A stretch of 64,000 bases of DNA from Aerococcaceae bacterium zg-252 (GTDB lineage Bacteria; Bacillota; Bacilli; Lactobacillales; Aerococcaceae): the NCBI GenBank assembly GCA_016237705.1, contig CP066204.1, forward strand, positions 1,796,001-1,860,000, read 5' to 3'. Both the position numbers and the translations under genes were made by a program. Positions 11,859 to 22,462 of the stretch are shown piece after piece. Below the pieces are notes generated by a model. The model searched no databases and had not been told where the DNA came from. It saw nothing but the letters and a program-made list of their open reading frames with translations. How positions within the stretch are numbered: the stretch's first letter is position 1; each line of letters starts with the position of its first letter.

Positions 11859-11887
11859 ACTATAACATTTATCTGCATAATTTGCAA
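11859..11887 (-). promoter_or_regulatory. Promoter of the cggR glycolytic operon
   Basis: On the minus strand, -35 TTGCAA (11882-11887), a 17-bp spacer and -10 TATAGT (11859-11864). The leader to the cggR start is about 85 nt and contains GGTCG/CGACC half-sites. Confidence 0.75.
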
Positions 11888-11928
11888 ACTAAACTCGAGT
11901 ACACTTCATTAATATTTTTTATTAGAAA

Positions 11929-11947
11929 GTGGTCGATATTCGACCAC
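11929..11947. promoter_or_regulatory. 19-bp perfect palindrome, candidate CggR operator
   Basis: GTGGTCGA (11929-11936) and TCGACCAC (11940-11947) are perfect inverted repeats around a 3-nt centre, about 40 bp upstream of the -35. Similar half-sites (GCGACC, GGTCG) occur between the -10 and the cggR start. CggR is the obvious candidate binder, but another regulator is possible. Confidence 0.55.
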
Positions 11948-11964
11948 GATGTGCGGTTACATTC

Positions 11965-11998
11965 AAAAAAAAGACTAAGTCCTGTCAAACTTAGTCTT
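11965..11998 (-). terminator. Terminator of clpP
   Basis: A 10-bp perfect stem AAGACTAAGT / ACTTAGTCTT with an 8-nt loop. On the minus strand it is followed by a T8 tract. Confidence 0.93.
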
Positions 11999-12005
11999 CA
12001 CTTAA

Positions 12006-12602
12006 TTATTTAGTTAACGATTGATTGTTCTCCATAATATTATCAATCAAACCATATTCTTTTGCCTCTTGAGCGCTCTTATAATTATCACGATCTGTAT
12101 CACGTGCAATCACTTCAATTGGTTGCCCTGTACGCTCTGCTAAGATTTCATTCAAACGTTCACGTGTACGTAAAATATGACGTGCAGCAATTTCAATTTC
12201 AGTCGCTTGTCCTTGTGCTCCACCTAATGGTTGGTGAATCATAATTTCTGCATTCGGTAAAGCATGACGTTTTCCTTTTTGACCAGCTGCTAATAAAAAT
12301 GCACCCATTGACGCAGCCATACCCATAACAATTGTTTGAACATCAGACTTAATGAAATTCATCGTATCATAAATTGCCATACCTGCCGTAACACTACCAC
12401 CAGGAGAATTGATATATAGATAAATATCTTTTTCTGAATCTTGAGCTTCTAAAAATAGTAATTGTGCAATTACACTATTCGCTACATTATCATCAATTGG
12501 CCCACTTAACATAATAATTCTATCTTTTAATAATCGTGAATAAATATCATATGCACGCTCTCCACGTGATGATTGTTCAATAACCGTTGGAATTAAGTTC
12601 AT
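12006..12602 (-). CDS. clpP: ATP-dependent Clp protease proteolytic subunit
   Basis: A 198-aa serine peptidase that forms the tetradecameric Clp barrel and degrades proteins fed by ClpX/ClpC/ClpE. Catalytic triad context is visible: [11 protein letters not shown] (Ser), [12 protein letters not shown] (His) and RDTDRDN (Asp). The N-terminus [25 protein letters not shown] is typical. It is monocistronic, with its own terminator, and has a CtsR box overlapping the -35, so heat-shock induction by CtsR release is expected. The 5' leader of about 100 nt holds a 9-bp hairpin (12672-12680 with 12692-12700). Confidence 0.98.
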   Translation of the reverse strand: MNLIPTVIEQSSRGERAYDIYSRLLKDRIIMLSGPIDDNVANSVIAQLLFLEAQDSEKDIYLYINSPGGSVTAGMAIYDTMNFIKSDVQTIVMGMAASMGAFLLAAGQKGKRHALPNAEIMIHQPLGGAQGQATEIEIAARHILRTRERLNEILAERTGQPIEVIARDTDRDNYKSAQEAKEYGLIDNIMENNQSLTK

Positions 12603-12711
12603 CTTTTATTACTCCTCTACTTCGATAAATAGTTCATTCAAAATACTAGAAACCATCTATTGCTAATTTATACTTAACAATTTAAGTAAACTTGTTAAGT
12701 AATGTGTCATT

Positions 12712-12741
12712 ATTATACCGTTTTAGTCAAAGAAGGTCAAT
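12712..12741 (-). promoter_or_regulatory. clpP promoter with overlapping CtsR box
   Basis: On the minus strand -35 TTGACC (12735-12740), 17 bp, -10 TATAAT (12712-12717). On the plus strand 12725-12741 reads AGTCAAA-GAA-GGTCAAT, matching the CtsR heptad direct repeat (RGTCAAA-N3-RGTCAAA) with one mismatch. The box covers the -35, so binding would block RNA polymerase. Confidence 0.88.
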
Positions 12742-12769
12742 TAAGATGCACAATTTATCTTCCACTCCT

Positions 12770-12797
12770 AAAAAAACACACTCCCTTTCAGGAGTGC
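12770..12797 (-). terminator. Terminator of the six-gene transporter operon
   Basis: Stem CACTCC / GGAGTG (12779-12784 with 12791-12796) and, on the minus strand, a T7 tract (12770-12776). It lies 18 nt after the stop of the binding-protein gene. Confidence 0.82.
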
Positions 12798-12814
12798 ATT
12801 TAATAGGTTTAAGA

Positions 12815-14080
12815 TTATTGACCTAAATGGCCTTTAACTAAACTTTCGATTTTACCCATTTCTTCTGCAAAATCACTACCATTAATTAAAATGTTTTCTA
12901 AAGCAATTTTTAATTCTGAGTAAACTTCACTAGCACCAACATATGCTGGTTGAGACATACCGAATTCTAATTCTTCAGATGCTGCTTTTACTAATGGGTT
13001 TTCTTCTAAGTATTTTGTCCAAACTTCTGACTCAACACCTTGTTTTGTTACTGGTAAGTAACCTGTTTCAGATGCCCAACGAGCAGTGTTATTTAACAAG
13101 AATGAAATGAATTGAATCGCACCTTTTTGTTGTTCTTCAGACGCAGATGAGAATACACCTAAGTCATTTCCAGCAAAAATTGTTAATTCTTCACCACCAC
13201 CGAATACTGGTACGTGAGCTGTTTTTAATTCAATATTGTTTTCTTCAACACCTGGTAATACATATGGTAAACCAGCTGATGAACCGATATATAATGCAGA
13301 TTCACCAGATGAGAATGGACCACTCATGTAACCATCTTCACCAGCAGTACGTGCATGACCTGCATCAATTAATTCTTTAATGAATTGAATTGGTTCTAAC
13401 GCTTCTTTTGATGTAAAGTCAACTTTAGATAAGTCTGATGAAATCCAAGCAGCACCATTTTGACGTGCCATTGTTTCATATTCAGCAGCCACATCATTTT
13501 CAAATCCCATTGCTGGTTTTTCGATACCTGCTTTATCTAATGCTTCACCTAATGCTTTTACTTCTTCCCAAGTTTTTGGTACTTCTGCACCAACTTCATT
13601 TAACATTGTTTGGTTAACAAACATTAAACGAACTGATTTGGCGAATGGTAAAGCATAAATTTTATCACCAAAAGTTACACCTGTCATAAATCCAGGGAAA
13701 ATTCCTTCACGTAATTCATCTGTAAAGCCATTTTCAGCTGTTAAAATATCATTTAAAGGCATTAATAAACCTTGATCCATGTAGTCCGGTGTATTAGATG
13801 CTGTTAATTGTGCGATTGTTGGTAATTGACCAGATACACCTGATGCCATAACACTTTGTTGTAATGAGCTATAATCACCTTGGTTTTGTTCGATTACTTC
13901 AACTGTATCTTGAGAATTATTAAATTCTTCAACCAATTTTGTAATCGTTTCTTGGTGCTTACCATTCATGGCATGCCAGAAAGTTACCTGAACTTTTTCT
14001 TGAGCAGAAGCAGTTGGAACAAAAGTGCTCAACGCTGAAGCTGTTAATAAAGTTGCTGCTAATGTGCGTAATTTTTTCAT
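12815..14080 (-). CDS. ABC transporter substrate-binding protein, family 1 (UgpB/MalE-like), no lipobox
   Basis: A 421-aa extracytoplasmic solute-binding protein. The opening TFWHAMNGKHQETITKL resembles the FWHSMEG start of glycerol-3-phosphate binders such as UgpB, and later segments follow the family 1 pattern. The signal peptide (residues 1-26) ends ASAQEK, an AxA signal peptidase I site; there is no lipobox cysteine, which is unusual for a monoderm. It is the last gene of an operon with two permeases, an ATPase, a phosphoesterase and a beta-CASP hydrolase. The ligand is probably a phosphorylated sugar/glycerol compound or a sugar (inference; not resolvable by eye). Confidence 0.88.
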   Translation of the reverse strand: MKKLRTLAATLLTASALSTFVPTASAQEKVQVTFWHAMNGKHQETITKLVEEFNNSQDTVEVIEQNQGDYSSLQQSVMASGVSGQLPTIAQLTASNTPDYMDQGLLMPLNDILTAENGFTDELREGIFPGFMTGVTFGDKIYALPFAKSVRLMFVNQTMLNEVGAEVPKTWEEVKALGEALDKAGIEKPAMGFENDVAAEYETMARQNGAAWISSDLSKVDFTSKEALEPIQFIKELIDAGHARTAGEDGYMSGPFSSGESALYIGSSAGLPYVLPGVEENNIELKTAHVPVFGGGEELTIFAGNDLGVFSSASEEQQKGAIQFISFLLNNTARWASETGYLPVTKQGVESEVWTKYLEENPLVKAASEELEFGMSQPAYVGASEVYSELKIALENILINGSDFAEEMGKIESLVKGHLGQ

Positions 14081-14209
14081 TAAAATTTTTCCTCCTAAAA
14101 TAGCACGTTCAACGGCATCACAGTACCGCCAACTACATTTTCGTAAAAGAATAAGATTTTGTCAACTCATAATAGAATTAATTTTATATTTTTTTGTTAA
14201 TGTTCGCCT

Positions 14210-15031
14210 TTACCCTTTCAAACCAGAACTTGCAATACCTTGCATAATGTATTTTTGTAATAATAAATAGATGACAACCATTGGTACCACTACTAATGTC
14301 GAAGCTGCCATTAACAATTCAAATTGTGTTCCAGCCTCAGTCGTAAATGCTTGTAATCCGACAGGCAATGTACGCAATGCCTTATCATTCGTTACAATCA
14401 ATGGCCACATAAATGAGTTCCAACTACCGATAACTTTTAAAATCATTACTGCGATAATTGATGAACGTGATAATGGCACTAACATTTCCCATAAGAAACG
14501 CCAGTCACTCGCACCATCAGTTTTCGCTGCATAATACAATTGGTCTGGTACCGATTGAAATGATTGTTTTAAAGTAAAGACTGAGAACACACTCGCTAAC
14601 CATGGAATAATCAATGCCCAATAAGTATTAATCATTCCCCAACCAGACAAGGTCACGAAGTTCGGAATCGTCATCAACTCACCTGGCACCATCATCGTTC
14701 CTAGTAAAATAATGAACAATATATCTTTACCCCAGAATTTTAACTTCGCAAATGCAAACGCAGCTAAAATACTTGTCACTAATTCCCCTGAAGTTGTTGC
14801 TAATGTAACGAACACACTGTTTAAGAAATAACGAGCGAATGGAGCTACTTCCAATGCTTTTTCATAGTTTGAAAACAACCAATTTTGTGGCAACCACGTT
14901 GGTGGTATCATTATCGCTTCACCAGATGACTTCAAACTCGTTGCCAACATCCAGTAGAATGGCAAAATCATAAAGATTCCACCTAAAAACAGGATAGCGT
15001 AAAGCGCTAAATTTTTAACGATGCCCTTCAT
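14210..15031 (-). CDS. ABC transporter permease, UgpE/MalG type
   Basis: A 273-aa inner-membrane permease with six predicted helices. The cytoplasmic EAA loop is visible as YYAAKTDGASDWRFLWEMLVPLSRSSI, the docking site for the ATPase. It pairs with the preceding permease gene. The start was set at the ATG at 15031, one base after the upstream stop, with AGAGAGGTGG ahead; a GTG three codons earlier overlaps the ribosome site. The following 129 bp up to the binding-protein gene carry no gene. Confidence 0.9.
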   Translation of the reverse strand: MKGIVKNLALYAILFLGGIFMILPFYWMLATSLKSSGEAIMIPPTWLPQNWLFSNYEKALEVAPFARYFLNSVFVTLATTSGELVTSILAAFAFAKLKFWGKDILFIILLGTMMVPGELMTIPNFVTLSGWGMINTYWALIIPWLASVFSVFTLKQSFQSVPDQLYYAAKTDGASDWRFLWEMLVPLSRSSIIAVMILKVIGSWNSFMWPLIVTNDKALRTLPVGLQAFTTEAGTQFELLMAASTLVVVPMVVIYLLLQKYIMQGIASSGLKG

Positions 15032-15032
15032 T

Positions 15033-15929
15033 TTAGCCACCTCTCTTTTCTAAGTAACGGTTACCTGCATTTTGAACTAAGGTAATACCTAATACAATCA
15101 CAAATAAAATAATACCTGTTGCAGCTGCTTCACCGTATTTAAATTGCACATAGAATTTTTGGAATAAATAATAAACTAATGTAGTAGCAGAACCGGCTGG
15201 CCCAGGACGCCCACTAAATAAAGCATACACTTCGTCAAATACTTTAAATCCACTGATAACCCCAAGAGTTGACAATAAGAATAAAGTCGGACGCAATAAC
15301 GGAATCGTTATATTCGTGAAACGACGAAATGCATTAGCCCCGTCAATTTTGGCTGCTTTATAGTAATTTTCATTAATATTTCCTAACCCTACAAGTAGGA
15401 GTAAGATATTAAACCCTAATCCTTTCCATATCGCCATAATCATAACGGCTGGCAAAGCATTATCCGGCGAATTTAACCAATTGATAGCATCAACTCCGAA
15501 CAATCCAAGAATATAGTTGAAAAATCCATAACGTGAATGATAGAGCCAACTCCACACAACCGATACGGCTACAGTACTGGTTACATAAGGTAAAAAATAG
15601 ACCGTTCTAAAAATTCCTTTTAAAAATGGAATACTATTCAACATCATCGCAATCAATAGCGAAATAAAAATCGTTGTCGGCACAACACCAATAACATAGA
15701 TAACCGTATTGCGTAAAGCTGCATGGAAGTTCTTATCAGTTAAAACCGTTCTATAATTGTCTAAACCACGTGCAGATACTTCACCTGTAAAGAGATTGAA
15801 TTTAGTATAAAAACTCATCGCAATCGACTTAAAAATAGGGAAAATCGTAAAAATCCCACTAATCGTTAACATTGGTGCTAAATATAACAAAGCCTGCAAA
15901 GAACTTTTGAGTGTTGGTTTTTTATTCAT
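15033..15929 (-). CDS. ABC transporter permease, UgpA/MalF type
   Basis: A 298-aa permease with six predicted helices. The EAA loop reads YYKAAKIDGANAFRRFTNITIPLLRP. The N-terminal hydrophobic segment YLAPMLTISGIFTIFPIFKS is typical of sugar/glycerol-3-phosphate permeases. It is spaced one base from the ATPase gene and one base from the second permease gene, so the heterodimeric channel is made in a coupled fashion. Confidence 0.9.
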   Translation of the reverse strand: MNKKPTLKSSLQALLYLAPMLTISGIFTIFPIFKSIAMSFYTKFNLFTGEVSARGLDNYRTVLTDKNFHAALRNTVIYVIGVVPTTIFISLLIAMMLNSIPFLKGIFRTVYFLPYVTSTVAVSVVWSWLYHSRYGFFNYILGLFGVDAINWLNSPDNALPAVMIMAIWKGLGFNILLLLVGLGNINENYYKAAKIDGANAFRRFTNITIPLLRPTLFLLSTLGVISGFKVFDEVYALFSGRPGPAGSATTLVYYLFQKFYVQFKYGEAAATGIILFVIVLGITLVQNAGNRYLEKRGG

Positions 15930-15930
15930 G

Positions 15931-16956
15931 TTACACTACCTCAACACGATTCGCTTTTTGATTGAAGAACATCAAATGTTTTGGCTCAACCGTTAAGAAT
16001 ATTTGCTCTCCAACAGGTAATTCAGCATCAATATCCGATACCACAAATGTTTCACCATTACACTCGCAATGAATCGTCACATCTTTTCCGACTTGCTCAA
16101 CTCGTTGCACTGTTGCACTCACTAAATGGTCAGCTAAAGTTCCTAGACGGAAATGCTCTGAACGAATTCCTAATGTTTCCCAATCATGATTCATTACCCA
16201 AGCATTTGGATTTAATGGCGGCGAATTTTTAGTAAATGTATTGATAATTGGTGTTCCGATAAATTTAGCAACAAATAAATTACTTGGTTCACGATACAAG
16301 GTTACTGGGTCTGTCATCTGTTGAATTTCACCTTGATTTAACACCATAACATTATCTGCAATACTCAATGCTTCTTCTTGGTCATGGGTAACAAATACCG
16401 TCGTAACACCAGTTTCTTGTTGAATGCGTCTGATTTCTTCACGCATTTCAATCCGTAAACGAGCATCTAAGTTCGATAAAGGTTCGTCCATTAATAAAAT
16501 AGACGGTGATTTCGCTAATGCACGACTAATCGCAACACGTTGTTGTTGACCACCTGATAATTGACGTGGGTATTTATCTAATTGGTCATGAATTTGAGTT
16601 AATGCTGCCATTTCTTTTCCAATTTCAATACGTTGTGCCTTAGGCATTTTCGCCATTTTCAATGGAAACATAATGTTTTCTAATACCGTTAAATGTGGAT
16701 ATAACGCATAATTTTGAAACACTAATCCCACTTGACGTTTTACAGGATCTAATTTTGTTACATCTTTATCGTCAAAATAAATGTTTCCAGATGTTGCATT
16801 TAACAAACCAGAAATCAAGTACAATGTCGTAGACTTCCCACAACCACTTGGCCCTAAAAATGAAATTAATTCACCACTCGGTAATGTAAAATTAATATTA
16901 TCTAATACTTTTTTATTTTCAAACTGCATCGTGACATTATCAAATCTTACTTGCAC
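15931..16956 (-). CDS. ABC transporter ATP-binding protein, UgpC/MalK/MsmK type
   Basis: A 341-aa ATPase. Walker A GPSGCGKST (residues 35-43), Q-loop VFQNYALYPHL, signature LSGGQQQR, Walker B ILLMDEP, H-loop VFVTHDQEE. A C-terminal TOBE-type regulatory region follows (about residues 230-341). It energises import by the two permeases encoded downstream. It overlaps the phosphoesterase gene by 10 bp. MsmK-like ATPases can serve several transporters, but here it is encoded with its own permeases. Confidence 0.93.
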   Translation of the reverse strand: MQVRFDNVTMQFENKKVLDNINFTLPSGELISFLGPSGCGKSTTLYLISGLLNATSGNIYFDDKDVTKLDPVKRQVGLVFQNYALYPHLTVLENIMFPLKMAKMPKAQRIEIGKEMAALTQIHDQLDKYPRQLSGGQQQRVAISRALAKSPSILLMDEPLSNLDARLRIEMREEIRRIQQETGVTTVFVTHDQEEALSIADNVMVLNQGEIQQMTDPVTLYREPSNLFVAKFIGTPIINTFTKNSPPLNPNAWVMNHDWETLGIRSEHFRLGTLADHLVSATVQRVEQVGKDVTIHCECNGETFVVSDIDAELPVGEQIFLTVEPKHLMFFNQKANRVEVV

Positions 16957-18542
16957 GTTTCCACCTCATCCTTTACTGTGATACTTTCTCCACTATGCCA
17001 AATTACATGACTATAATCTTGATTAATCTGCTGCCATTTTGCTGCGTCAAATGTCTGCAACGCTTTTACTAATGCTGTTGCAATATCAATCTCAGAAATT
17101 GATTGAATTTTATCTTTCGTAAACATTTTATAGTCACCACCACCGACAGCACGATATTGCGAAATCGCTAGTGTATATTCCTTATCCAACTCAATCGGCT
17201 CACCTGTTCGCTCATCAATAATGCTGACAATCCGTTCTCTTTTATCCTTTGTCATATCGACATGCGTTGTAAAACCTGAGTACAAATCATAATTATAGTG
17301 CTTAGGTTTCGGATAAATATATGACGGATTCACTGCAATAGCTCCTGTTTCGTCCAATTGATAATATTCAAAATCAAATGCCATGACCTCATATATTTCT
17401 TGTCCAGTCAGTTTAACTGTTGCAATCAAATTAAAATACGGATATGCTTTCAACAATATTTCGTTCGTTATGTTGCCCTCAAACAATGCAAAAAACTCAT
17501 TTACCAAGGCAACACCACTAAAATCAGCTTGCGTCACTTCTTTTTGCACTTGATTTAACAATTCCACAAAAGGATGACCTTGCAATCTCGCTTGGAATAA
17601 TTCTTTCGTTGGCTGCACGATTGGTGCTTGCCCTAATACCGTTTCAAGCCATAATTTTCCATTAGAAAATTGTGGTTCTAATACTGTAACTAATGCTGAC
17701 TCAGTAGACACACTCGCAGTATCATGCAAATACCCTACAGAATCTACCACTCGATTGTTTTCATCGACCGATACAACCACTTCTGCCACAAATTCTCCAG
17801 CATGACCTGGCTGAATCGCCCATGTATTATTTACTTTTTGATTAATATGACGGTGCTGATGCCCTGTTAACAATACATCAATTTCAGAAATTTCTTGCAG
17901 CATTTTAACCCCTTGATTTTCACCGGTCAAATCTTCCAATGGTTCAAAGGTATCCAAATCACATTCAAAACCACCATGATATGCTACCACTAACACATCT
18001 ACTTGTGGTCGTAATTGCTGACACCAATATTTTGTCGTTTCAAACGCATCATCAAACCGTAAACCTGCATAATGAGCCGGCAATTCCCAGTTAGGAATAT
18101 AATGCGTTGTAACTCCGACAATACCGATTTTGACACCCTCACGTTCAATGATTGCATACGGTTGCCCCATAAAAGGTTGATTTGTTTGCTCATCAATAAT
18201 ATTACTCACTAATAACTGTGCATTTAACTGATTCAAAATCCCATTTCGATAATCCGAACCGAAATTAAACTCATGATTCCCAATAATTTGAAAATCATAA
18301 TTCAACGCATTCATCGCACGAGCAAAGCAATCGCCATTTTTTGCCACTTGACTACAATAAGTTGCAAATGAAGAACCTTGAATAAAATCTCCTAAATCAA
18401 TCGCAATCGTAGTATGTGAATTATTCTGACGAATTGTATTCAACACATGTGCTGTATTGAGTAAACTCGCATTTGGATTAATTGGACGGTCTAGCCAATA
18501 CCCATGCGTATCACTGGTCATTAAAAAACTAATTTTTTTCAT
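16947..18542 (-). CDS. Metallophosphoesterase / 5'-nucleotidase family, cytoplasmic
   Basis: A 531-aa protein with an N-terminal metallophosphatase domain: SDTHGYW, DLGDFIQGSS, GNHEFNFGSDYR, VAYHGGFE and TGHQHRHI supply the metal ligands. A C-terminal 5'-nucleotidase-type domain follows (about residues 310-510), with VGGGDYKMF near the end. Known relatives hydrolyse nucleoside monophosphates or 2',3'-cyclic nucleotides and are usually secreted; this one has no signal peptide or anchor, so it should act in the cytosol. It overlaps both neighbours (14 bp and 10 bp), which ties it to the ABC transporter. The substrate is unknown; a phosphodiester or phosphorylated compound brought in by the transporter is likely (inference). 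Confidence 0.88.
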   Translation of the reverse strand: MKKISFLMTSDTHGYWLDRPINPNASLLNTAHVLNTIRQNNSHTTIAIDLGDFIQGSSFATYCSQVAKNGDCFARAMNALNYDFQIIGNHEFNFGSDYRNGILNQLNAQLLVSNIIDEQTNQPFMGQPYAIIEREGVKIGIVGVTTHYIPNWELPAHYAGLRFDDAFETTKYWCQQLRPQVDVLVVAYHGGFECDLDTFEPLEDLTGENQGVKMLQEISEIDVLLTGHQHRHINQKVNNTWAIQPGHAGEFVAEVVVSVDENNRVVDSVGYLHDTASVSTESALVTVLEPQFSNGKLWLETVLGQAPIVQPTKELFQARLQGHPFVELLNQVQKEVTQADFSGVALVNEFFALFEGNITNEILLKAYPYFNLIATVKLTGQEIYEVMAFDFEYYQLDETGAIAVNPSYIYPKPKHYNYDLYSGFTTHVDMTKDKRERIVSIIDERTGEPIELDKEYTLAISQYRAVGGGDYKMFTKDKIQSISEIDIATALVKALQTFDAAKWQQINQDYSHVIWHSGESITVKDEVETCK

Positions 18543-19872
18543 CGATTACTCCTAACGACGCTGCTAAAGTTGACCAAGTATAAGTTTGGTCGTATTCTGG
18601 CAACCAAGCTAACTGCCCTTGTTCTTGCAATGCTTTCGCATAAGTTTCCGGTTGGAATGTATGCCAAGGCACAATCACTTTTGGTCTAATCACTGCATTC
18701 ATTAATAATAAATCTCGTGTTGATGCATGACCAGTCGCTGCTGCAATCACAAATTCCCAACCAGCATCTACAATACGATTGACAAACGGCTCGTAGCTTG
18801 GCATATAACTGCCCAATGGCATCCCATTTGAATGTAAATAAAGACCTGCTGGAAAACTCAACAGTGTATCAATAGAATCTTCTTCGACTTGTAGCATATA
18901 CTTTTCTGGTTCAGCCTGAATCATTTCAACCGTAACATCATGTTCGCTTAACTTACGCACTCGTAAATCTGCTGGCACATAATCTTGAATCATTTGATAA
19001 AATGCCGAATTAAAAACAAACTCACGACCCATTTTATTTGCTACTTTTACTAATTCAATCATACGACGAACATTTTGTGGATACCCATTAAATGCTACTA
19101 AACGCCCATCATAATCTGCCATTGCTTTTTTAATATTTTCAATCAAATGCCATTCATTGCGTGCACGCAAATCTGTCGTTTTAGCTGCAATACGAATATC
19201 TACTTCACTAGGATCTGTATTAACATGGCTAAAAGTCGTGCCCTCCATTAATAACAAGTCTGCATTAAAAGCATTGGCTTTTTGAGCCCATGACATCATC
19301 TTCTCCGGCTCAAATCCAGTCAGACGCCAATCACCAGAATAAATCAATTTTGTATCCGGTGCTGTCACAAAAACACTTGCAGCACCCATTGTATCATGAT
19401 CAACTGGAACAAACTCAATTGAGAAAGGCCCATGTTCAATCACTTCACCCGGTTGCACCCCTTGCCAATTAACATTATAGGCTGGCAATAAATTAGTTTC
19501 TTTTAATTTTGCATAAAAATCAACCGATTCTTGCAAAGCATAAACAGGTGTCTTATCACTCAATTGTCCAAATGAACCAATATGATCTAAATGTAAATGA
19601 GACAAACAAAGAATCGTTTTAATTGAACTATCTTCTAATGACTCTAATGGATAAGTCGCTAATGTCGCTTGATCATATAAGCCGTCAATTTTTGGCAATA
19701 AATTTTCGCTTAACAATGAGTATCCCTCGGATTTATGACACAAACGATTAATATCTGCTCCAGCTAATGCACCGAAATCCATAATTAATCGGTAGTCACC
19801 ATTTTGTAGACTTACAATATTACTACCAATGGTATGAAGACCACTCCAAAACCGAATGACTGTTTCTTTCAA
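18529..19872 (-). CDS. MBL-fold / beta-CASP-like metallohydrolase
   Basis: A 447-aa metallo-beta-lactamase-fold protein. The zinc motif LSHLHLDHIG (HxHxDH) is followed by VDHDTMG, IYSGDWRLTG, LLMEGTTF, a beta-CASP-like insert (LVAFNGYPQNVRRMIELV), ATGHASTRDLLL and VPWHTF, the order seen in RNase J-type enzymes. It is shorter than RNase J and lacks that enzyme's C-terminal domain, so its substrate may be RNA, DNA or a small phosphodiester. The start chosen is TTG at 19872, 8 nt after AAGGAG; no ATG has a ribosome site. It is the first gene of the six-gene operon. Confidence 0.85.
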   Translation of the reverse strand: MKETVIRFWSGLHTIGSNIVSLQNGDYRLIMDFGALAGADINRLCHKSEGYSLLSENLLPKIDGLYDQATLATYPLESLEDSSIKTILCLSHLHLDHIGSFGQLSDKTPVYALQESVDFYAKLKETNLLPAYNVNWQGVQPGEVIEHGPFSIEFVPVDHDTMGAASVFVTAPDTKLIYSGDWRLTGFEPEKMMSWAQKANAFNADLLLMEGTTFSHVNTDPSEVDIRIAAKTTDLRARNEWHLIENIKKAMADYDGRLVAFNGYPQNVRRMIELVKVANKMGREFVFNSAFYQMIQDYVPADLRVRKLSEHDVTVEMIQAEPEKYMLQVEEDSIDTLLSFPAGLYLHSNGMPLGSYMPSYEPFVNRIVDAGWEFVIAAATGHASTRDLLLMNAVIRPKVIVPWHTFQPETYAKALQEQGQLAWLPEYDQTYTWSTLAASLGVIDEKN

Positions 19873-19957
19873 ATACACCACTCCTTCGCTTATTAGAATA
19901 CTATAAATCGCAAAAAAAAACATCTATTGTAAGTGTATTTTCCGAAACATTTTGTAA

Positions 19958-19969
19958 GAAATCGATTTC
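19958..19969. promoter_or_regulatory. GAAATCGATTTC palindrome upstream of the beta-CASP/ABC operon
   Basis: A perfect 12-bp palindrome in the 249-bp gap between groEL and the six-gene operon, flanked by TTGT..ACAA-like sequence. It sits about 85 bp before the first gene. It is a candidate operator for that operon; no clear -35/-10 pair could be fixed nearby. Confidence 0.35.
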
Positions 19970-20066
19970 AAAACAATTGATAGAATCGGTGTATTTTAGC
20001 TATTATTTCTACTGTTTAAAAACTCACTTGGAACCACCTAAGAACTTTCATCTTTGATTTATACAT

Positions 20067-20109
20067 AAAAAATCGCTACAAGTACCACCAGTCGATACTT
20101 ATAGCGATT
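20067..20109 (-). terminator. Terminator of groESL
   Basis: AATCGCTACAAGTA (20071-20084) pairs with TACTTATAGCGATT (20096-20109) with one mismatch. On the minus strand a T-rich tract follows. It lies 12 bp after the groEL stop. Confidence 0.9.
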
Positions 20110-20121
20110 CATTGACTTTTC

Positions 20122-21862
<1,741 letters not shown>

Positions 21863-21866
21863 TGCT

Positions 21867-21981
21867 TATTCTGGTTCGTTCGGGTTGACTTGACATCCAC
21901 TTCGTAAATCCCCTCTGTGCGTTTCTCGAACGCCGGTGATTTTCTCCAGTGATTCAAGTCAGAACACCCTCGCTCACACTA
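21867..21981 (-). repeat. Hairpin repeat copy in the groES-groEL gap (proximal to groES)
   Basis: About 115 bp. On the minus strand it runs from AGTGTGAGCGAGGG, just after the groES stop, to GAACGAACCAGAATA. The outer stem is TGACTTGA / TCAAGTCA, with the CCACT / AGTGA extension and a tip stem GCGTT-tctcg-AACGC. It lies in tandem with the copy at 21748. Confidence 0.85.
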
Positions 21982-21984
21982 TGT

Positions 21985-22251
21985 TTATTCAATAACTGCT
22001 AATACTTCGTCTAATTCAACTACTAAATAATCTTTACCTTCATGTTGCACCTTTGTGCCACTAAAGTTGCTAACAACAACTGAATCGTCAACTTTTACAA
22101 CATCTTCATCTGTAACTGTATGCCCAACAGCAATAACTGTTCCTACTGCAGTGTCTTCTTTTACTGCACTTGCTAGTACCAAACCACCCGCAGATACTTG
22201 TTCAACAGGATTTAAACTTAATAAAACACGTTTTCCTAAAGGTTTTAACAT
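21985..22251 (-). CDS. groES: Co-chaperonin GroES (10 kDa)
   Basis: An 88-aa heptameric lid of the GroEL chamber. It starts MLKPLGKRVLL, has the mobile-loop region around residues 15-33 (EQVSAGGLVLASAVKEDTA), and ends DYLVVELDEVLAVIE. AATGGAGGAATAAC precedes the ATG. It is the first gene of the heat-shock operon, behind a CIRCE element and a CtsR-like site. Confidence 0.97.
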   Translation of the reverse strand: MLKPLGKRVLLSLNPVEQVSAGGLVLASAVKEDTAVGTVIAVGHTVTDEDVVKVDDSVVVSNFSGTKVQHEGKDYLVVELDEVLAVIE

Positions 22252-22275
22252 TGTTATTCCTCCATTAGTTAAATT

Positions 22276-22302
22276 TTAGCACTCTCTTCAACAGAGTGCT
22301 AA
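22276..22302. promoter_or_regulatory. CIRCE element (HrcA operator) of groESL
   Basis: TTAGCACTC (22276-22284), a 9-nt spacer, GAGTGCTAA (22294-22302): an exact match to the consensus inverted repeat bound by HrcA. It lies in the 5' leader just downstream of the -10. Confidence 0.98.
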
Positions 22303-22312
22303 CCCACTTATT

Positions 22313-22341
22313 ATAATAGGTCATTTTTGGTCAAATTGCAA
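22313..22341 (-). promoter_or_regulatory. groESL promoter with CtsR-like box in the spacer
   Basis: On the minus strand -35 TTGCAA (22336-22341), 17 bp, -10 TATTAT (22313-22318). On the plus strand 22319-22335 reads GGTCATT-TTT-GGTCAAA, resembling the CtsR heptad repeat with two mismatches in one half. Dual HrcA/CtsR control is likely. Confidence 0.7.
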
Positions 22342-22462
22342 GTAGTTTAACTTAAATTTCAATTTCTCGGCATTATCGGATACAAAAATGAAAAAGACAT
22401 TTATACGAGCATTAATTAAGTAATCTATTTTTAAATATTATATAGATATTTTATCTGTTATC

